Below are positions 39,765-48,453 of a stretch of 64,000 bases of DNA, piece after piece. The DNA comes from CAZDDI01 sp964504195 (lineage in GTDB: Bacteria > Chloroflexota > Anaerolineae > B4-G1 > SLSP01), in assembly GCA_964504195.1 (NCBI GenBank), contig CAZDDI010000009.1, positions 42,393 through 106,392 on the forward strand, in the 5' to 3' direction. Below the pieces are notes generated by a model that saw only the letters and a program-made list of their open reading frames with translations, was not told the origin of the DNA and made no database searches. The position numbers and the translations under genes were made by a program. Each line of letters opens with the position of its first letter. The stretch's first letter is position 1.

Positions 39765-40568
39765 ATGGAACAAGTGTTAATGCGCGACGATGCCCCGCTC
39801 TCGCCGGAGCAGTGGGCGCTGATTGACCAAACCGTGCAACAGGTGGCTTCCCGCATTTTGGTGGGTCGCCGTTGCCTCAATCTTTACGGGCCGGTGGGCT
39901 ACGGTGCGTATACCGTTCCCCTGTACACCTACAGTAACAAAGACGGCGATGCCATCCGTGCCAAGCTGGTGCGCCAGCTGCCCATGCTCACCCTGGAACA
40001 CGATTTCATGGTTAGTGTGCGCGATTTGGAGCTCTTTAACCAGGGCCAGCCTTTTGATACTGCGCCTGTTGCGGCGGCGGCGGCCAACTGTGCCTTCGCC
40101 GAAGATCGTTTAATCTTCAACGGTAACAACAAAGAAGGCGTGGAAGGGTTGCTTAATGCCAAAGGCCGCCTCAAGTTACCGCTCGGTGATTGGAGCGTGG
40201 AAGGACAGGCGCTCAGTGACGTGATCGCGGCGCTGGCGCAACTGACCGCCGGCGGTTATTACGGACCTTACGCCCTCATTATCAATCCGCTCAAAATGGC
40301 GCTGGTGCAGCGCGTTTACGGGCGGCGCGGTATCCTCGAATCCGATTTGCTCAAAGAACAGGCGCAGGGTGGTTTGCTGGTGACGCCGGTTGTACCAGAG
40401 AACAAAGTGGTGATTGTTTCTGCCCAACCACAGTATCTTGATTTAGCCGTGGGGCAGGATATAGTGACAGCGTTTATCGAGACCGCCAACATGGAACACC
40501 GCTTCCGTGTGATGGAAACGCTCACCCTGCGTATCAAGCAGGCCGGGGCTATCTGCACACTCGAATAA
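39765..40568 (+). CDS. Family 1 encapsulin shell protein
   Basis: A 267-residue HK97-fold protein of the linocin/encapsulin family. Diagnostic regions: RDDAPLSPEQWALIDQTVQQVA at the N-terminal helix, GRRCLNLYGPVGYGAYTVPL, LPMLTLEHDFMVSVRDLE, EDRLIFNGNNKEGVEGLLNA (E-loop side) and VGQDIVTAFIETANMEHRFRV with LRIKQAGAICTL at the end. Length equals characterised family 1 shells, which form 24-42 nm compartments. AAGGAGAATAA at the end of the cargo gene is the ribosome site, giving coupled translation. A terminator follows, so this is a two-gene cargo-shell unit. Confidence 0.93.
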   Translation: MEQVLMRDDAPLSPEQWALIDQTVQQVASRILVGRRCLNLYGPVGYGAYTVPLYTYSNKDGDAIRAKLVRQLPMLTLEHDFMVSVRDLELFNQGQPFDTAPVAAAAANCAFAEDRLIFNGNNKEGVEGLLNAKGRLKLPLGDWSVEGQALSDVIAALAQLTAGGYYGPYALIINPLKMALVQRVYGRRGILESDLLKEQAQGGLLVTPVVPENKVVIVSAQPQYLDLAVGQDIVTAFIETANMEHRFRVMETLTLRIKQAGAICTLE

Positions 40569-40593
40569 AGATATTGGCTTTTCACCCCCTTCT

Positions 40594-40626
40594 CTCCGCT
40601 AACGCGACAGAGCGGGGGGCTTTTTG
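40594..40626 (+). terminator. Terminator after the encapsulin gene
   Basis: Stem CTCCGCT / AGCGGGG with a 10-base loop, followed by GGCTTTTTG, 25 bp after the encapsulin stop. Confidence 0.65.
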
Positions 40627-40663
40627 TGTCTCCAGAGGAAATTGGGGTATACTTAGGCTAAGG

Positions 40664-40822
40664 GTAATTACTCAGCCTTGTTATTGTGAGCCACGTCTCC
40701 GTGGCGGCCATTCGTCTGCGAATGGCGCAATCTCAACTATGAACAAGATTGCGCCGTTCGCTCGCGAACGGATGCCGCAGACGGCTCGCAATGACAGATA
40801 AAGTTTGAACCTGAGTAGTTAC
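40664..40822. repeat. 159-bp inverted-repeat element
   Basis: Ends GTAATTACTCAG (40664-40675) and CTGAGTAGTTAC (40811-40822), with inner arms TTGTGAGCC.. / ..GGCTCGCAATGAC and AATGGCGCAATCT / AGATTGCGCCGTT, so the whole element folds as one long imperfect hairpin. It carries no ORF. It fills most of the spacer 40627-40898, in which no gene is supported. Confidence 0.6.
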
Positions 40823-40898
40823 GAATCGTTATACTAAAGTGAAACGTGAAGAAGCAATCTCGCGTCTCACGCATTACGTCTCATATTGAGGTTGTCTT

Positions 40899-41993
40899 GT
40901 GCGGGTATTGATGCTTTCTAAAGCCTGTGTCGTTGGCGCATACCAGCGCAAGCTGGAAGCGCTGGTCGCCTTGTCGCCAACCCTGGAGCTGACGGTGGCT
41001 GTGCCGCCAGCCTGGGCTGGCGTGCCGCTCGAACGCGCCCACACGCGCGGGTATCGTCTTGAGGTGCTGCCCCTTGCCTTCGACGGTCACTTTCACCTGC
41101 ATTTTTATCCTACGCTGGGCCGTCTGTTGCGGCAGGTTGATCCACAACTTGTCCATATTGACGAAGAACCTTACAACCTGGCGACTTTTCATGCGGCTTG
41201 GCTGGCCCGACGCCATTCCGCAAAGACCTTGTGGTTCTCATGGCAAAACCTCGAAAGGCGCTATCTGCCTCCCTTCGCCTGGTGGGAACGTTCCAACCTC
41301 CGCCGTAGCGATTATGCCATTGTCGGTAGCCAGACCGCCGCTGCCGTCTGGCGTGCAAAAGGCTATACCGGCCCCTTGGCGGTCATCCCACAGTTCGGCG
41401 TTGACCCGGACATCTACACGCCCTCGACCACCCCCCGGCCCGCCGGCCCGCCGCATATCGTCTATGCGGGACGCCTGGTACCGGAGAAGGGCGTGGATGT
41501 GCTGCTCCGCGCGCTGGCCGGATTGCCCGGTGCGTGGCGCCTCACACTCCTGGGCAGCGGCCCGGAAGAAGGTGCGCTGCGTTCCCTGGCGGCTCGTTTG
41601 GGCCTGCGCGAGCAGGTGGATTTTCACCCGCCCATTCCCTCTACCGAAACTCCTACTTTCTATCAGCAGGCCGATGTGTTGGTATTGCCTTCGCGCACGC
41701 GCCCTAACTGGCAGGAGCAATTCGGGCGCGTGCTCATTGAAGCGATGGCTTGCGGCGTGCCGGTGATCGGTGCTGCCAGCGGCGAAATTCCCCACGTCAT
41801 TGGGCCAGACGGGCTGCTGTTCCCGGAGGACGACACCGACGCGCTGCGTGCTGCGTTAGCGCAATTGCTCGATGATCCTGATCTGCGCCATGACTTGGGT
41901 GCGCGGGGGCGCGCCCGTGTGTTGGTACACTTTACCCAGGAACGCATCGCCGCGCAAACGCTCGCCGTGTATCAGGAGTTGCTATCATGTTGA
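40899..41993 (+). CDS. Glycosyltransferase family 4 protein
   Basis: A 364-residue GT-B enzyme. N-terminal acceptor domain RVLMLSKACVVGAYQRKL; C-terminal donor domain with HIVYAGRLVPEKGVDVLLRAL, LLGSGPEE, and the EX7E-type site QEQFGRVLIEAMACGVPVIGA, as in the GT4 family. GTG 40899 follows GAGG. It overlaps the TPR gene by 7 bp. It probably makes an envelope or exopolysaccharide sugar linkage; the donor sugar is unknown. Confidence 0.85.
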   Translation: MRVLMLSKACVVGAYQRKLEALVALSPTLELTVAVPPAWAGVPLERAHTRGYRLEVLPLAFDGHFHLHFYPTLGRLLRQVDPQLVHIDEEPYNLATFHAAWLARRHSAKTLWFSWQNLERRYLPPFAWWERSNLRRSDYAIVGSQTAAAVWRAKGYTGPLAVIPQFGVDPDIYTPSTTPRPAGPPHIVYAGRLVPEKGVDVLLRALAGLPGAWRLTLLGSGPEEGALRSLAARLGLREQVDFHPPIPSTETPTFYQQADVLVLPSRTRPNWQEQFGRVLIEAMACGVPVIGAASGEIPHVIGPDGLLFPEDDTDALRAALAQLLDDPDLRHDLGARGRARVLVHFTQERIAAQTLAVYQELLSC

Positions 41994-42421
41994 CCGTTTG
42001 GCGTTGGCTGTACGCCCGCTGGTACTATCTTTGGGGCACCATGTACCGTTATTGGGGACATCGCAACGGCGATACTGCCGAATACCTGCGCGCCATTGAT
42101 AACTTCACCTACGCCATCGCGCTCGATCCGCGCTTCGCGCAGGCATACCTGGATCGCGGCATTCTCTACTGGCGGGAGGTAGATCATCCCCGGCGCGCCA
42201 TCCTGGATCTTGATCAAGCCGAAAACCTCAACCCCACCCTGGCAGAAGCCCGCTTCAACCGGGGCGTCGCTTATCAACAGTTAGGCGAGTATGCCAATGC
42301 CATCGCCGATTTCGACTGGTACTTGCAACATGGCACGCACCCTGATTGGTGCGAATATGCTGAGAAAATGATCGTGGAGTTGGTGGAGTGGGTCACGCCG
42401 GAGGAAACGTATGAATCATAA
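41987..42421 (+). CDS. TPR repeat protein
   Basis: 144 residues with about three TPR units (AIDNFTYAIALDPRFAQAYL, RAILDLDQAENLNPTLAEARF, YANAIADFDWYLQHG). No signal peptide. It overlaps the glycosyltransferase stop by 7 bp and the following lipoprotein ATG by 11 bp, so the three genes form an operon. Probably a protein-interaction partner of one of them. Confidence 0.8.
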   Translation: MLTVWRWLYARWYYLWGTMYRYWGHRNGDTAEYLRAIDNFTYAIALDPRFAQAYLDRGILYWREVDHPRRAILDLDQAENLNPTLAEARFNRGVAYQQLGEYANAIADFDWYLQHGTHPDWCEYAEKMIVELVEWVTPEETYES

Positions 42422-43496
42422 GCCTGATCTTGCTGGGGTACTGCTCTTGTGTTTGTTGACACTGATAGCTTGCCAGCCGTCGCCCGCTGCTACGCCAGTG
42501 TTGCCCACGGCTACGCCCACTCCGGGCCTGTTGCGTGTGGACTTCCCCAACGCGCCCGCCACGCTCTGCCGCGAGGCGGCGCAATTGCGCTTGCGGCCAC
42601 AGCTGACAGGCCTGCGTCCTGCAGCCCCCTTGACCTGGGTTATCACTGGCACTCCTAGCCCGCTGAGCGGCGAGTGGGACACCGCCTCCGAGACGCTCTA
42701 TGTTGCATTTCCCGCTGGGCGGTCACTTGCGCCCGGTGAGTACACCCTTACGCTATACCGTGATAGTGCCAGTGTAGGGCAACACACTTTCACCATTGTA
42801 GACGTTCCGCCTGAAATTGCCAGTCTTACTTTGGCGCTCACCCCTGATGGCCCGTCGCTTACTACGGTCAATGCGGGCACGCACCTCTTTTACCTGCGTT
42901 ATACCTACACCGGCGCGTGTACGGGGACGCCGCTTTGGGTGGCCGCCTACCTGGATACCGAACCGCTCTGTCGGGGTAATTTCACCATCGAGCAGGAGCG
43001 CGGCGCGGAGACCTTCGCCTGTTACCGTGAGGATGCTACCCCATTCGAGGTAGGCGACTATCGCGCGCTTGTCACCCTGATGGGCGATATCACCCAAGGT
43101 GTGGCGTTCCAGGTGCGCGAACCGCCCCCCCCGCCACCTTCGCCGTTACATTGTGAGGCCCCCTTTGTTGCTGCTGGACTTACCCCAGAAGGCGAGTCTT
43201 TCCGCCCCGGCGATAGGTTCGAGTGGTACACGCAATCGCTCTATGTGGGTCAAACCTGTGAAGGTTTGCAGCCCGGCGCGCTGTGGGAGGCGGCCTGGTA
43301 TCGCCAGGGTGTGCAGGTGCGCGCGGCAAGTGGTGCATGGGATGGCGGCGTACACGGGTTAGTGTGGGACAGCTTCACCGGCGAAACCTTCCTGCGTTCG
43401 GGCGTTTACACCGTCACCCTGCGCATCGCTGACCAGCCGCCCGCCGTGCTCGACTTTCGCATCATCGCCTATGCCACGCCCACCCCGGCCCCCTAG
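42411..43496 (+). CDS. Putative lipoprotein
   Basis: 361 residues with a lipoprotein signal (LLLCLLTLIAC), a short Thr/Pro-rich linker and then three Ig-like beta-sandwich stretches (for example AGRSLAPGEYTLTLYRD, FEVGDYRALVTL and FLRSGVYTVTLRI), with a PPPPPP linker before the third. It ends in a Pro/Thr tail. The domains are of a type that binds surfaces or partner proteins. No enzymatic motif. Confidence 0.7.
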   Translation: MNHKPDLAGVLLLCLLTLIACQPSPAATPVLPTATPTPGLLRVDFPNAPATLCREAAQLRLRPQLTGLRPAAPLTWVITGTPSPLSGEWDTASETLYVAFPAGRSLAPGEYTLTLYRDSASVGQHTFTIVDVPPEIASLTLALTPDGPSLTTVNAGTHLFYLRYTYTGACTGTPLWVAAYLDTEPLCRGNFTIEQERGAETFACYREDATPFEVGDYRALVTLMGDITQGVAFQVREPPPPPPSPLHCEAPFVAAGLTPEGESFRPGDRFEWYTQSLYVGQTCEGLQPGALWEAAWYRQGVQVRAASGAWDGGVHGLVWDSFTGETFLRSGVYTVTLRIADQPPAVLDFRIIAYATPTPAP

Positions 43497-43620
43497 CGGA
43501 TTTTGGATTGTTGATTTTGGGAAAATCAGAGCCAAGAGGCTCGGAGCGGAGCGCCAGATCCGCGACGAGTTAAATTTTGAGATTCGTCATTCGCTATTTG
43601 CAACTTTCTCAGGAGGAGCC

Positions 43621-44364
43621 ATGAGCATTATCATCACCGTATCCCGGCAATTAGGCAGCCGGGGCAGTTACATCGCCACAGCCGTAGCAAAACAATTGGG
43701 CTTGCGCTATCTGGATCGGGCCATCCTCCAGCGCGCTGCGGAGTTGGCCGGGTTTCCCGACGAAACGATGGTGACGGCGTTCGAAGACAAAGAGAAAGTC
43801 ACCGGTTTGATGGCGCAATTGGTGACCGCGCTCGATCGTCTGCCGCCCATCCCTACCATCCCCAGCGCCAGCTTGCGCGAGAGTTATGCCTACGATGAAA
43901 TCGTCGGCCTGCTGATGACTCAGGAAGGGTTGAGTCGTGACGAGGCCCTCCAGCGTGTGCAACAGAGCGAGCGGCGTGCGGAGGCCGCCGCGAACTACCC
44001 GGAGCTAATCCGGCAAGTGTTGCTGGAATATGCCCAGGCCGGGGATGTGATGCTGGTGGGTCGCGGGGGGCAGGTGGTGTTGCAGGGTCTGCCAGGCGTG
44101 CTGCATGTGCAGATCGTCGCACCTAAAGACCGGCGCATCCATACATTGATGGAGCGGTTGGGGCTGGATGTCAAAGAAGCCGAGCGGCGCATTCAGCAGA
44201 ATGACCGCGAACGTGGACGCTATATCAAGCACTTCTTCGGGCGCGATTGGCATGATCCCGACTTATACGATCTGGTCATCAATACCGGTGCGCTCTCGCT
44301 GGATTTGGCGGCGCACCTCATTTGTGAGGCCGTTCACCACACTGTTAACCAGTTGCCGGGGTAA
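43621..44364 (+). CDS. Cytidylate kinase-like family protein
   Basis: 247 residues of the cytidylate-kinase-like P-loop family. The start IIITVSRQLGSRGSYIATAVAKQ carries the variant phosphate-binding loop of this group (no GKT), followed by LRYLDRAIL, then a helical insertion, then VMLVGRGGQVVLQ and ERRIQQNDRERGRYIKHFFGRDW, and YDLVINTGALSL, which correspond to lid and base-binding regions. AGGAGGAGCC precedes ATG 43621; an upstream frame reads through a spacer repeat. Substrate may not be CMP. Confidence 0.85.
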   Translation: MSIIITVSRQLGSRGSYIATAVAKQLGLRYLDRAILQRAAELAGFPDETMVTAFEDKEKVTGLMAQLVTALDRLPPIPTIPSASLRESYAYDEIVGLLMTQEGLSRDEALQRVQQSERRAEAAANYPELIRQVLLEYAQAGDVMLVGRGGQVVLQGLPGVLHVQIVAPKDRRIHTLMERLGLDVKEAERRIQQNDRERGRYIKHFFGRDWHDPDLYDLVINTGALSLDLAAHLICEAVHHTVNQLPG

Positions 44365-44420
44365 AGCAAGTAAGATGGTATTTTTTTTGTCGAATCAGTA
44401 GCCAGGGGTAACGCACTTAG

Positions 44421-44495
44421 AATCTGTCCGAAAATCAGTGAAGGCGGTGGTTGCGATAAGCGCAACCACCGCCTTCGTGAGTTTTCGGACAGATT
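44421..44495. repeat. 75-bp near-perfect hairpin with AATCTGTCCGAAAA ends
   Basis: Outer arms AATCTGTCCGAAAAT / GTTTTCGGACAGATT and perfect inner arms AAGGCGGTGGTTGCG / CGCAACCACCGCCTT around five bases. A separate 9-bp stem CCCGCCGCC/GGCGGCGGG lies at 44586-44618. The 44365-44671 spacer contains no supported gene. The outer arms look like transposon termini with nothing between. Confidence 0.65.
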
Positions 44496-44671
44496 TCTCT
44501 AGTGTCAGTAGATCGGCAGGCTTCACCCGCGCCGTGACTGCGTGTAAAGCCCCTTCAACAAAAAAATTACCCGAAAGCGCGTTTCCCCGCCGCCAGCAGG
44601 CTGCGAAGCGGCGGCGGGTGCAAGCGCTGTTGGACGGTGTTTTTTTCAGAAGACGACCTTGTACCCTAGTG

Positions 44672-45085
44672 TTACTCTATTGCGATATTCAACGCCTTTT
44701 CCACTGTTTGCTCAGGATGATATTTGGCGGTCAACACTTCTGCCGCCGAGAACCACTTGGGCTTCTTCTCTCCATATAGATGATTCGCTTCAGCCCTGAG
44801 TATGCCCCCTGTGACCTTCCCAGAGAACGAGATAGTAATGCTGTGGTATGGCCTCTCCGGCAGGATCACTTCGCTGACGTGCAGTAGTCCCATCACCTTA
44901 GTTTGCAGGCCAGTTTCTTCGAAGAATTCTCGAACAGCCGCCTCTTGTAGACTTTCGCCAAACTCTATCTTCCCACCAGGTACTGTCCGAATGGCCCCAG
45001 CGTCCGTTTCATAGTGAGGCACAAGCAGAATCTTGCCATTGTCAACTACAGCCAAACACACTCGTATACGAATAAAGTCACTCAT
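44672..45085 (-). CDS. NUDIX hydrolase
   Basis: 137 residues with the complete Nudix box GGKIEFGESLQEAAVREFFEETGL split here as GGKIEFGESLQ and AAVREFFEETGL, giving the magnesium site for pyrophosphate hydrolysis. MutT-like length. ATG 45085 follows AAAGAAAGCG; a longer start at 45106 is less likely. It lies downstream of ftsZ on the same strand but 160 bp away, so it is probably separate. Substrate unknown. Confidence 0.88.
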   Translation of the reverse strand: MSDFIRIRVCLAVVDNGKILLVPHYETDAGAIRTVPGGKIEFGESLQEAAVREFFEETGLQTKVMGLLHVSEVILPERPYHSITISFSGKVTGGILRAEANHLYGEKKPKWFSAAEVLTAKYHPEQTVEKALNIAIE

Positions 45086-45245
45086 ATCGCTTTCTTTGAG
45101 GCACAACTTTTTGCTTGCCGATTACTACCCGCCCAACATAGACTTAAGCTCGTAGTGTGTTCTTTAGCATATTAGAAGCACGATAAATCGTGAGCTACAA
45201 GCAGATTTGTGATCTACTGAATATAAACAGGGCTGTATCTGTAAG

Positions 45246-46322
45246 CTACGCCCCGCGCTTGCGCATGAAGGCCGGGATGTCACGATTGTCCCGATCCAAC
45301 ATACTTGTCACCATCACCTCTTGCAGTTCCCGGTGTTTGGGCTTGCTCTGCACTCGTGGGCGCACTTGCATATCCTCACCGTCGAAACCGGTGGCGATGA
45401 CAGTGACGCGCACCTCGCCGCCCATGGCTTCATCCACCACTGCACCGAAGATCAGGTTGACCTCTGGGTGTGCGGTTTCGCGGATGATCGAAGCTGCTTC
45501 ATTCACCTCGAATAGCGTCATGTCGTTACCGCCGGTGATGTTGAACAGAATGCCCCGCGCGCCATCAATGGTGATATCAAGCAATCGGCTGGAAATGGCC
45601 TGTTGCGCCGCCTCCACTGCCCGGTTTTCGCCATTGGCCCGTCCTACTGCCATCAGCGCCGCGCCGCCTTCCTGCATAATCGCCTTTACATCGGCGAAGT
45701 CCAGGTTGATCAGCCCGGGCACGGTGATCACTTCGGTGATGCCCTGAATGCCCTGACGCAGCACGTCATCAGCTACACGGAAAGCGTCCCGCAGCGCGAC
45801 CCGCTTCTCAGTGATCTCCAGCAGTCGGTCATTGGGAATGACAATGAGCGTATCTACCACTTGCTTGAGGTTCTCGATACCCTCCATGGCTGCCTGTGAC
45901 CGTTTGGCACCTTCGAACATGAAGGGCCGGGTGACAACACCGATGGTAAGCGCCTTGAGCTCTTCTTTGGCGATACGCGCGATGACCGGCGCAGCCCCTG
46001 TACCTGTCCCGCCGCCCATACCAGCGGTGACGAAGACCATGTCTGAGCCTTGCAGCACTTCGCGGATCTCATCTTGCGATTCTTCCGCTGATTTGCGTCC
46101 CTCTTCGGGATGTCCGCCAGCGCCCAGTCCACGGGTCACAGCGTCCCCGATGCGCAATCGCTTAGGCGCGTCGGAGAGCATCAAGGCCTGCGCATCGGTG
46201 TTTACGGCAATAAAATCCACCCCTTGCAAGCCTTCGGCAATCATCCGATTGACAGCATTGCTGCCGCCGCCGCCCACACCAATTACCCGAATCTGTGCAA
46301 AATGTTCCCCAGCCGCACTCAT
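45246..46322 (-). CDS. ftsZ: Cell division protein FtsZ
   Basis: A tubulin-like GTPase, 358 residues, that forms the Z ring. Signatures: IRVIGVGGGGSNAVNRM (nucleotide site), NTDAQAL, GMGGGTGTGAAPVIA (tubulin signature), the T7-loop NLDFADVKAIM, and the C-terminal peptide DIPAFMRKR that docks FtsA. The spacer before it is short (~45 residues). Two starts have ribosome sites: 46322 (AGGAGG, 7 bp) and 46367 (GGAGG, 6 bp). The first is preferred because the conserved core begins about 10 residues later. It ends the mraZ-ftsZ cluster. Confidence 0.95.
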   Translation of the reverse strand: MSAAGEHFAQIRVIGVGGGGSNAVNRMIAEGLQGVDFIAVNTDAQALMLSDAPKRLRIGDAVTRGLGAGGHPEEGRKSAEESQDEIREVLQGSDMVFVTAGMGGGTGTGAAPVIARIAKEELKALTIGVVTRPFMFEGAKRSQAAMEGIENLKQVVDTLIVIPNDRLLEITEKRVALRDAFRVADDVLRQGIQGITEVITVPGLINLDFADVKAIMQEGGAALMAVGRANGENRAVEAAQQAISSRLLDITIDGARGILFNITGGNDMTLFEVNEAASIIRETAHPEVNLIFGAVVDEAMGGEVRVTVIATGFDGEDMQVRPRVQSKPKHRELQEVMVTSMLDRDNRDIPAFMRKRGA

Positions 46323-46402
46323 ATCAGCACCTCCTGTAGCTTTGGATGAATAAGTTCTATGTTTCATTATAGTCCTCCAGTAACTTGATAAATTTCAAAT
46401 TG

Positions 46403-47629
46403 TTATCCGGGAAGTAGCGTGCGGAGCCAGGGGATAAAGCGTTTCCACCACGCATTGCGTGAACCTTTCCAATTGTTTCCCCCTAACTCTTCCCACAACG
46501 GTTGCCACTGCATCAGGCCCACTGCCGCAGCTGCGGCGGGATGGCTGACCTGATCCGTTAGCCCGGTAAGGTTGTGCGGTAGCCCAATTTGGACTGGTAG
46601 TCCGAACATGTCACGGGCCAGCTCTGGCAAGCCGGGTAATTGTGCCGTGCCACCACAAATCACCAAACCGGCGGGCAACAGGCCATCGTATCCGGAACGC
46701 TTGATCTCCTGCTGCACACCCTCCAAAATCTCTTCTACGCGCGCCTGGATGATTTCTGCGAGTTTCCAGCGCGGTACCACCACCGGAGTTGTTTCACCGT
46801 AGGGCGAAATTGTGAACCGTTCGTCTTCTGCTACTTGTGTCGCCAGCGCGTGTCCATGGTGTAGTTTGATCTGTTCGGCCACTTCCGCTGGTAGTCGTAG
46901 CCCGATGGCGATGTCGTTGGTGATGTACTCGCCTCCCATCGCTAGCGAGCAGGTATGCCAGACGGTGCCTTCGATAAAAATCGCCAGATCGGTCGTTCCT
47001 TCACCGATGTCAATGAGCACGACGCCCATTTCTTTTTCTGTCTTCGAGAGACAAGCGTTGCCTGCCGCCAGACTGGTCAGCACCAGTTCGCTCACCTGTA
47101 CGCCCGCGCCCTCAACACATTTGGTGAGGTTTTGCATGGCTGTAATCGCCCCCATCACCACATGCGCTTCCACTTCCAGGCGGAAACCATGCATATCTAA
47201 CGGGTCGCGCACGCCTTCTTGTCCATCCACTGTGTAGGTGCGGGGGATGATGTGGAGTAGCTCCTGATTTTGCGGTAGCACGATGGCTCCAGCAGCTTCC
47301 AATGCGCGATCAATGTCATCAGGCGTGATGCCCCGGTCGCGTCGGGAGACGCCCACCACGCCCTGGCTGTTGCGCGAGGTGATGTGTGTACCGCTCACGC
47401 CTACAAAAGCACGCTCAATCTGGTAGCCGGAGCTCTGTTCGGCCCGTTCTACCGCTTCAGCGATAGCGGCAGTGGCCTCGGTCACATTGACCACCATACC
47501 CTTGCGGATACCGTGCGAGGGCACTTGTCCGACGCCCACCACACGGGTCGTGCCCCCTTCGCCAATCTCGCCTACCAGTACCGAAACCTTATGGCTGCCA
47601 ATGTCAATTCCTACAATAGATCGTTCCAC
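46403..47629 (-). CDS. ftsA: Cell division protein FtsA
   Basis: A 408-residue actin-like ATPase that anchors FtsZ to the membrane. Motifs: IVGIDIGSHKVSVLVGE (phosphate 1), VLIDIGEGTTDLAIF (phosphate 2), LAMGGEYITNDIA, and GLVICGGTAQLPGL (adenosine). The C-terminal WWKRFIPWLRTLL is the amphipathic membrane-targeting helix. GGGGGTGCAGGGTGGAAC precedes the start, with ftsQ 13 bp upstream. Confidence 0.96.
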   Translation of the reverse strand: MERSIVGIDIGSHKVSVLVGEIGEGGTTRVVGVGQVPSHGIRKGMVVNVTEATAAIAEAVERAEQSSGYQIERAFVGVSGTHITSRNSQGVVGVSRRDRGITPDDIDRALEAAGAIVLPQNQELLHIIPRTYTVDGQEGVRDPLDMHGFRLEVEAHVVMGAITAMQNLTKCVEGAGVQVSELVLTSLAAGNACLSKTEKEMGVVLIDIGEGTTDLAIFIEGTVWHTCSLAMGGEYITNDIAIGLRLPAEVAEQIKLHHGHALATQVAEDERFTISPYGETTPVVVPRWKLAEIIQARVEEILEGVQQEIKRSGYDGLLPAGLVICGGTAQLPGLPELARDMFGLPVQIGLPHNLTGLTDQVSHPAAAAAVGLMQWQPLWEELGGNNWKGSRNAWWKRFIPWLRTLLPG

Positions 47630-47642
47630 CCTGCACCCCCTT

Positions 47643-48440
47643 TCACCACAGCCGCTCTGTAGCGTAGGCTGGCGCTGTCGGGAAGCGCAAGTCTACGACC
47701 AATGGGAAAACACCGCGCGTTTCTAGCTGCGCCATTAGCGATGTATATATTGTCCAACGCGCCGCCATCTCCGATCCTACGCCAAACGCAATGCGCCGTC
47801 CGTGCGGATCGCTCCAAATCAGCCCATAACGCGGATGATATTCCAGCGTCTCGAACTCTACATCCAATCTGCGCAAGGCCGCAACGCCTTCTAAAATTGC
47901 GGGCAGGGTATCCTGTTCGGGAAGCGGGCCGCGCACATGCGGTAAATCCCCGCGCTCAGTGCGTGCGGGGAAAAAGACCCCCCCCGCATCTACCCAGGCC
48001 ATACCTTGTTCGTTTTGCCATATCAGTACGGGCGTGCGTTCGCTTACCTGAATCGTGCATTGTGCTGGATAAATCCAGCACACTACCTCAATGCGAATGA
48101 CGGCGGGCACGGTCTCTAACACTTTTTCGGTGATGGCTGCTGGGTCAAGCCATAACCCATGTACCGCTAACGACTCACTGGCGTGTGCCACAGCCATGGT
48201 CGTCTCATGCGAGGCACCGGTCACTTCCAGGTGGGTGGCTTCAAGATACCAGCGTGGATCAAGCCAGAGCCAGAGCACCGCTGCCGCGATTATCAGGGTC
48301 AGCACCCAGAGCTGCCAGGGGATGCGCACCGGTTCCCGATGGGGACGCGCCAGCGAGCGCCCGCCCGTGTAACCAGGTTGCGTTCCCAACAAGGCAGCGG
48401 TGCGGTAATAATTCGTAGTGGGCTTTTTATTTTTCTTCAT
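47643..48440 (-). CDS. ftsQ: Cell division protein FtsQ (POTRA domain)
   Basis: 265 residues: a basic cytoplasmic head, one TM helix (WVLTLIIAAAVLWLWL, about 47-62), then a POTRA-like segment (YLEATHLEVTGA) and the FtsQ beta domain (RIEVVCWIYPAQCTIQVSER, WVDAGGVFF). Sequence drift is typical of FtsQ/DivIB; the position between ddl and ftsA supports the call. GGAGGGG precedes ATG 48440; an upstream in-frame ATG lies inside the ddl gene. Confidence 0.85.
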   Translation of the reverse strand: MKKNKKPTTNYYRTAALLGTQPGYTGGRSLARPHREPVRIPWQLWVLTLIIAAAVLWLWLDPRWYLEATHLEVTGASHETTMAVAHASESLAVHGLWLDPAAITEKVLETVPAVIRIEVVCWIYPAQCTIQVSERTPVLIWQNEQGMAWVDAGGVFFPARTERGDLPHVRGPLPEQDTLPAILEGVAALRRLDVEFETLEYHPRYGLIWSDPHGRRIAFGVGSEMAARWTIYTSLMAQLETRGVFPLVVDLRFPTAPAYATERLW

Positions 48441-48453
48441 GGCCCCTCCAGTG

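Noticed and set aside
44438..44779. 113-codon frame between the cytidylate kinase-like and NUDIX genes
   Set aside because: It runs through a hairpin element and overlaps the NUDIX gene on the other strand; no ribosome site.
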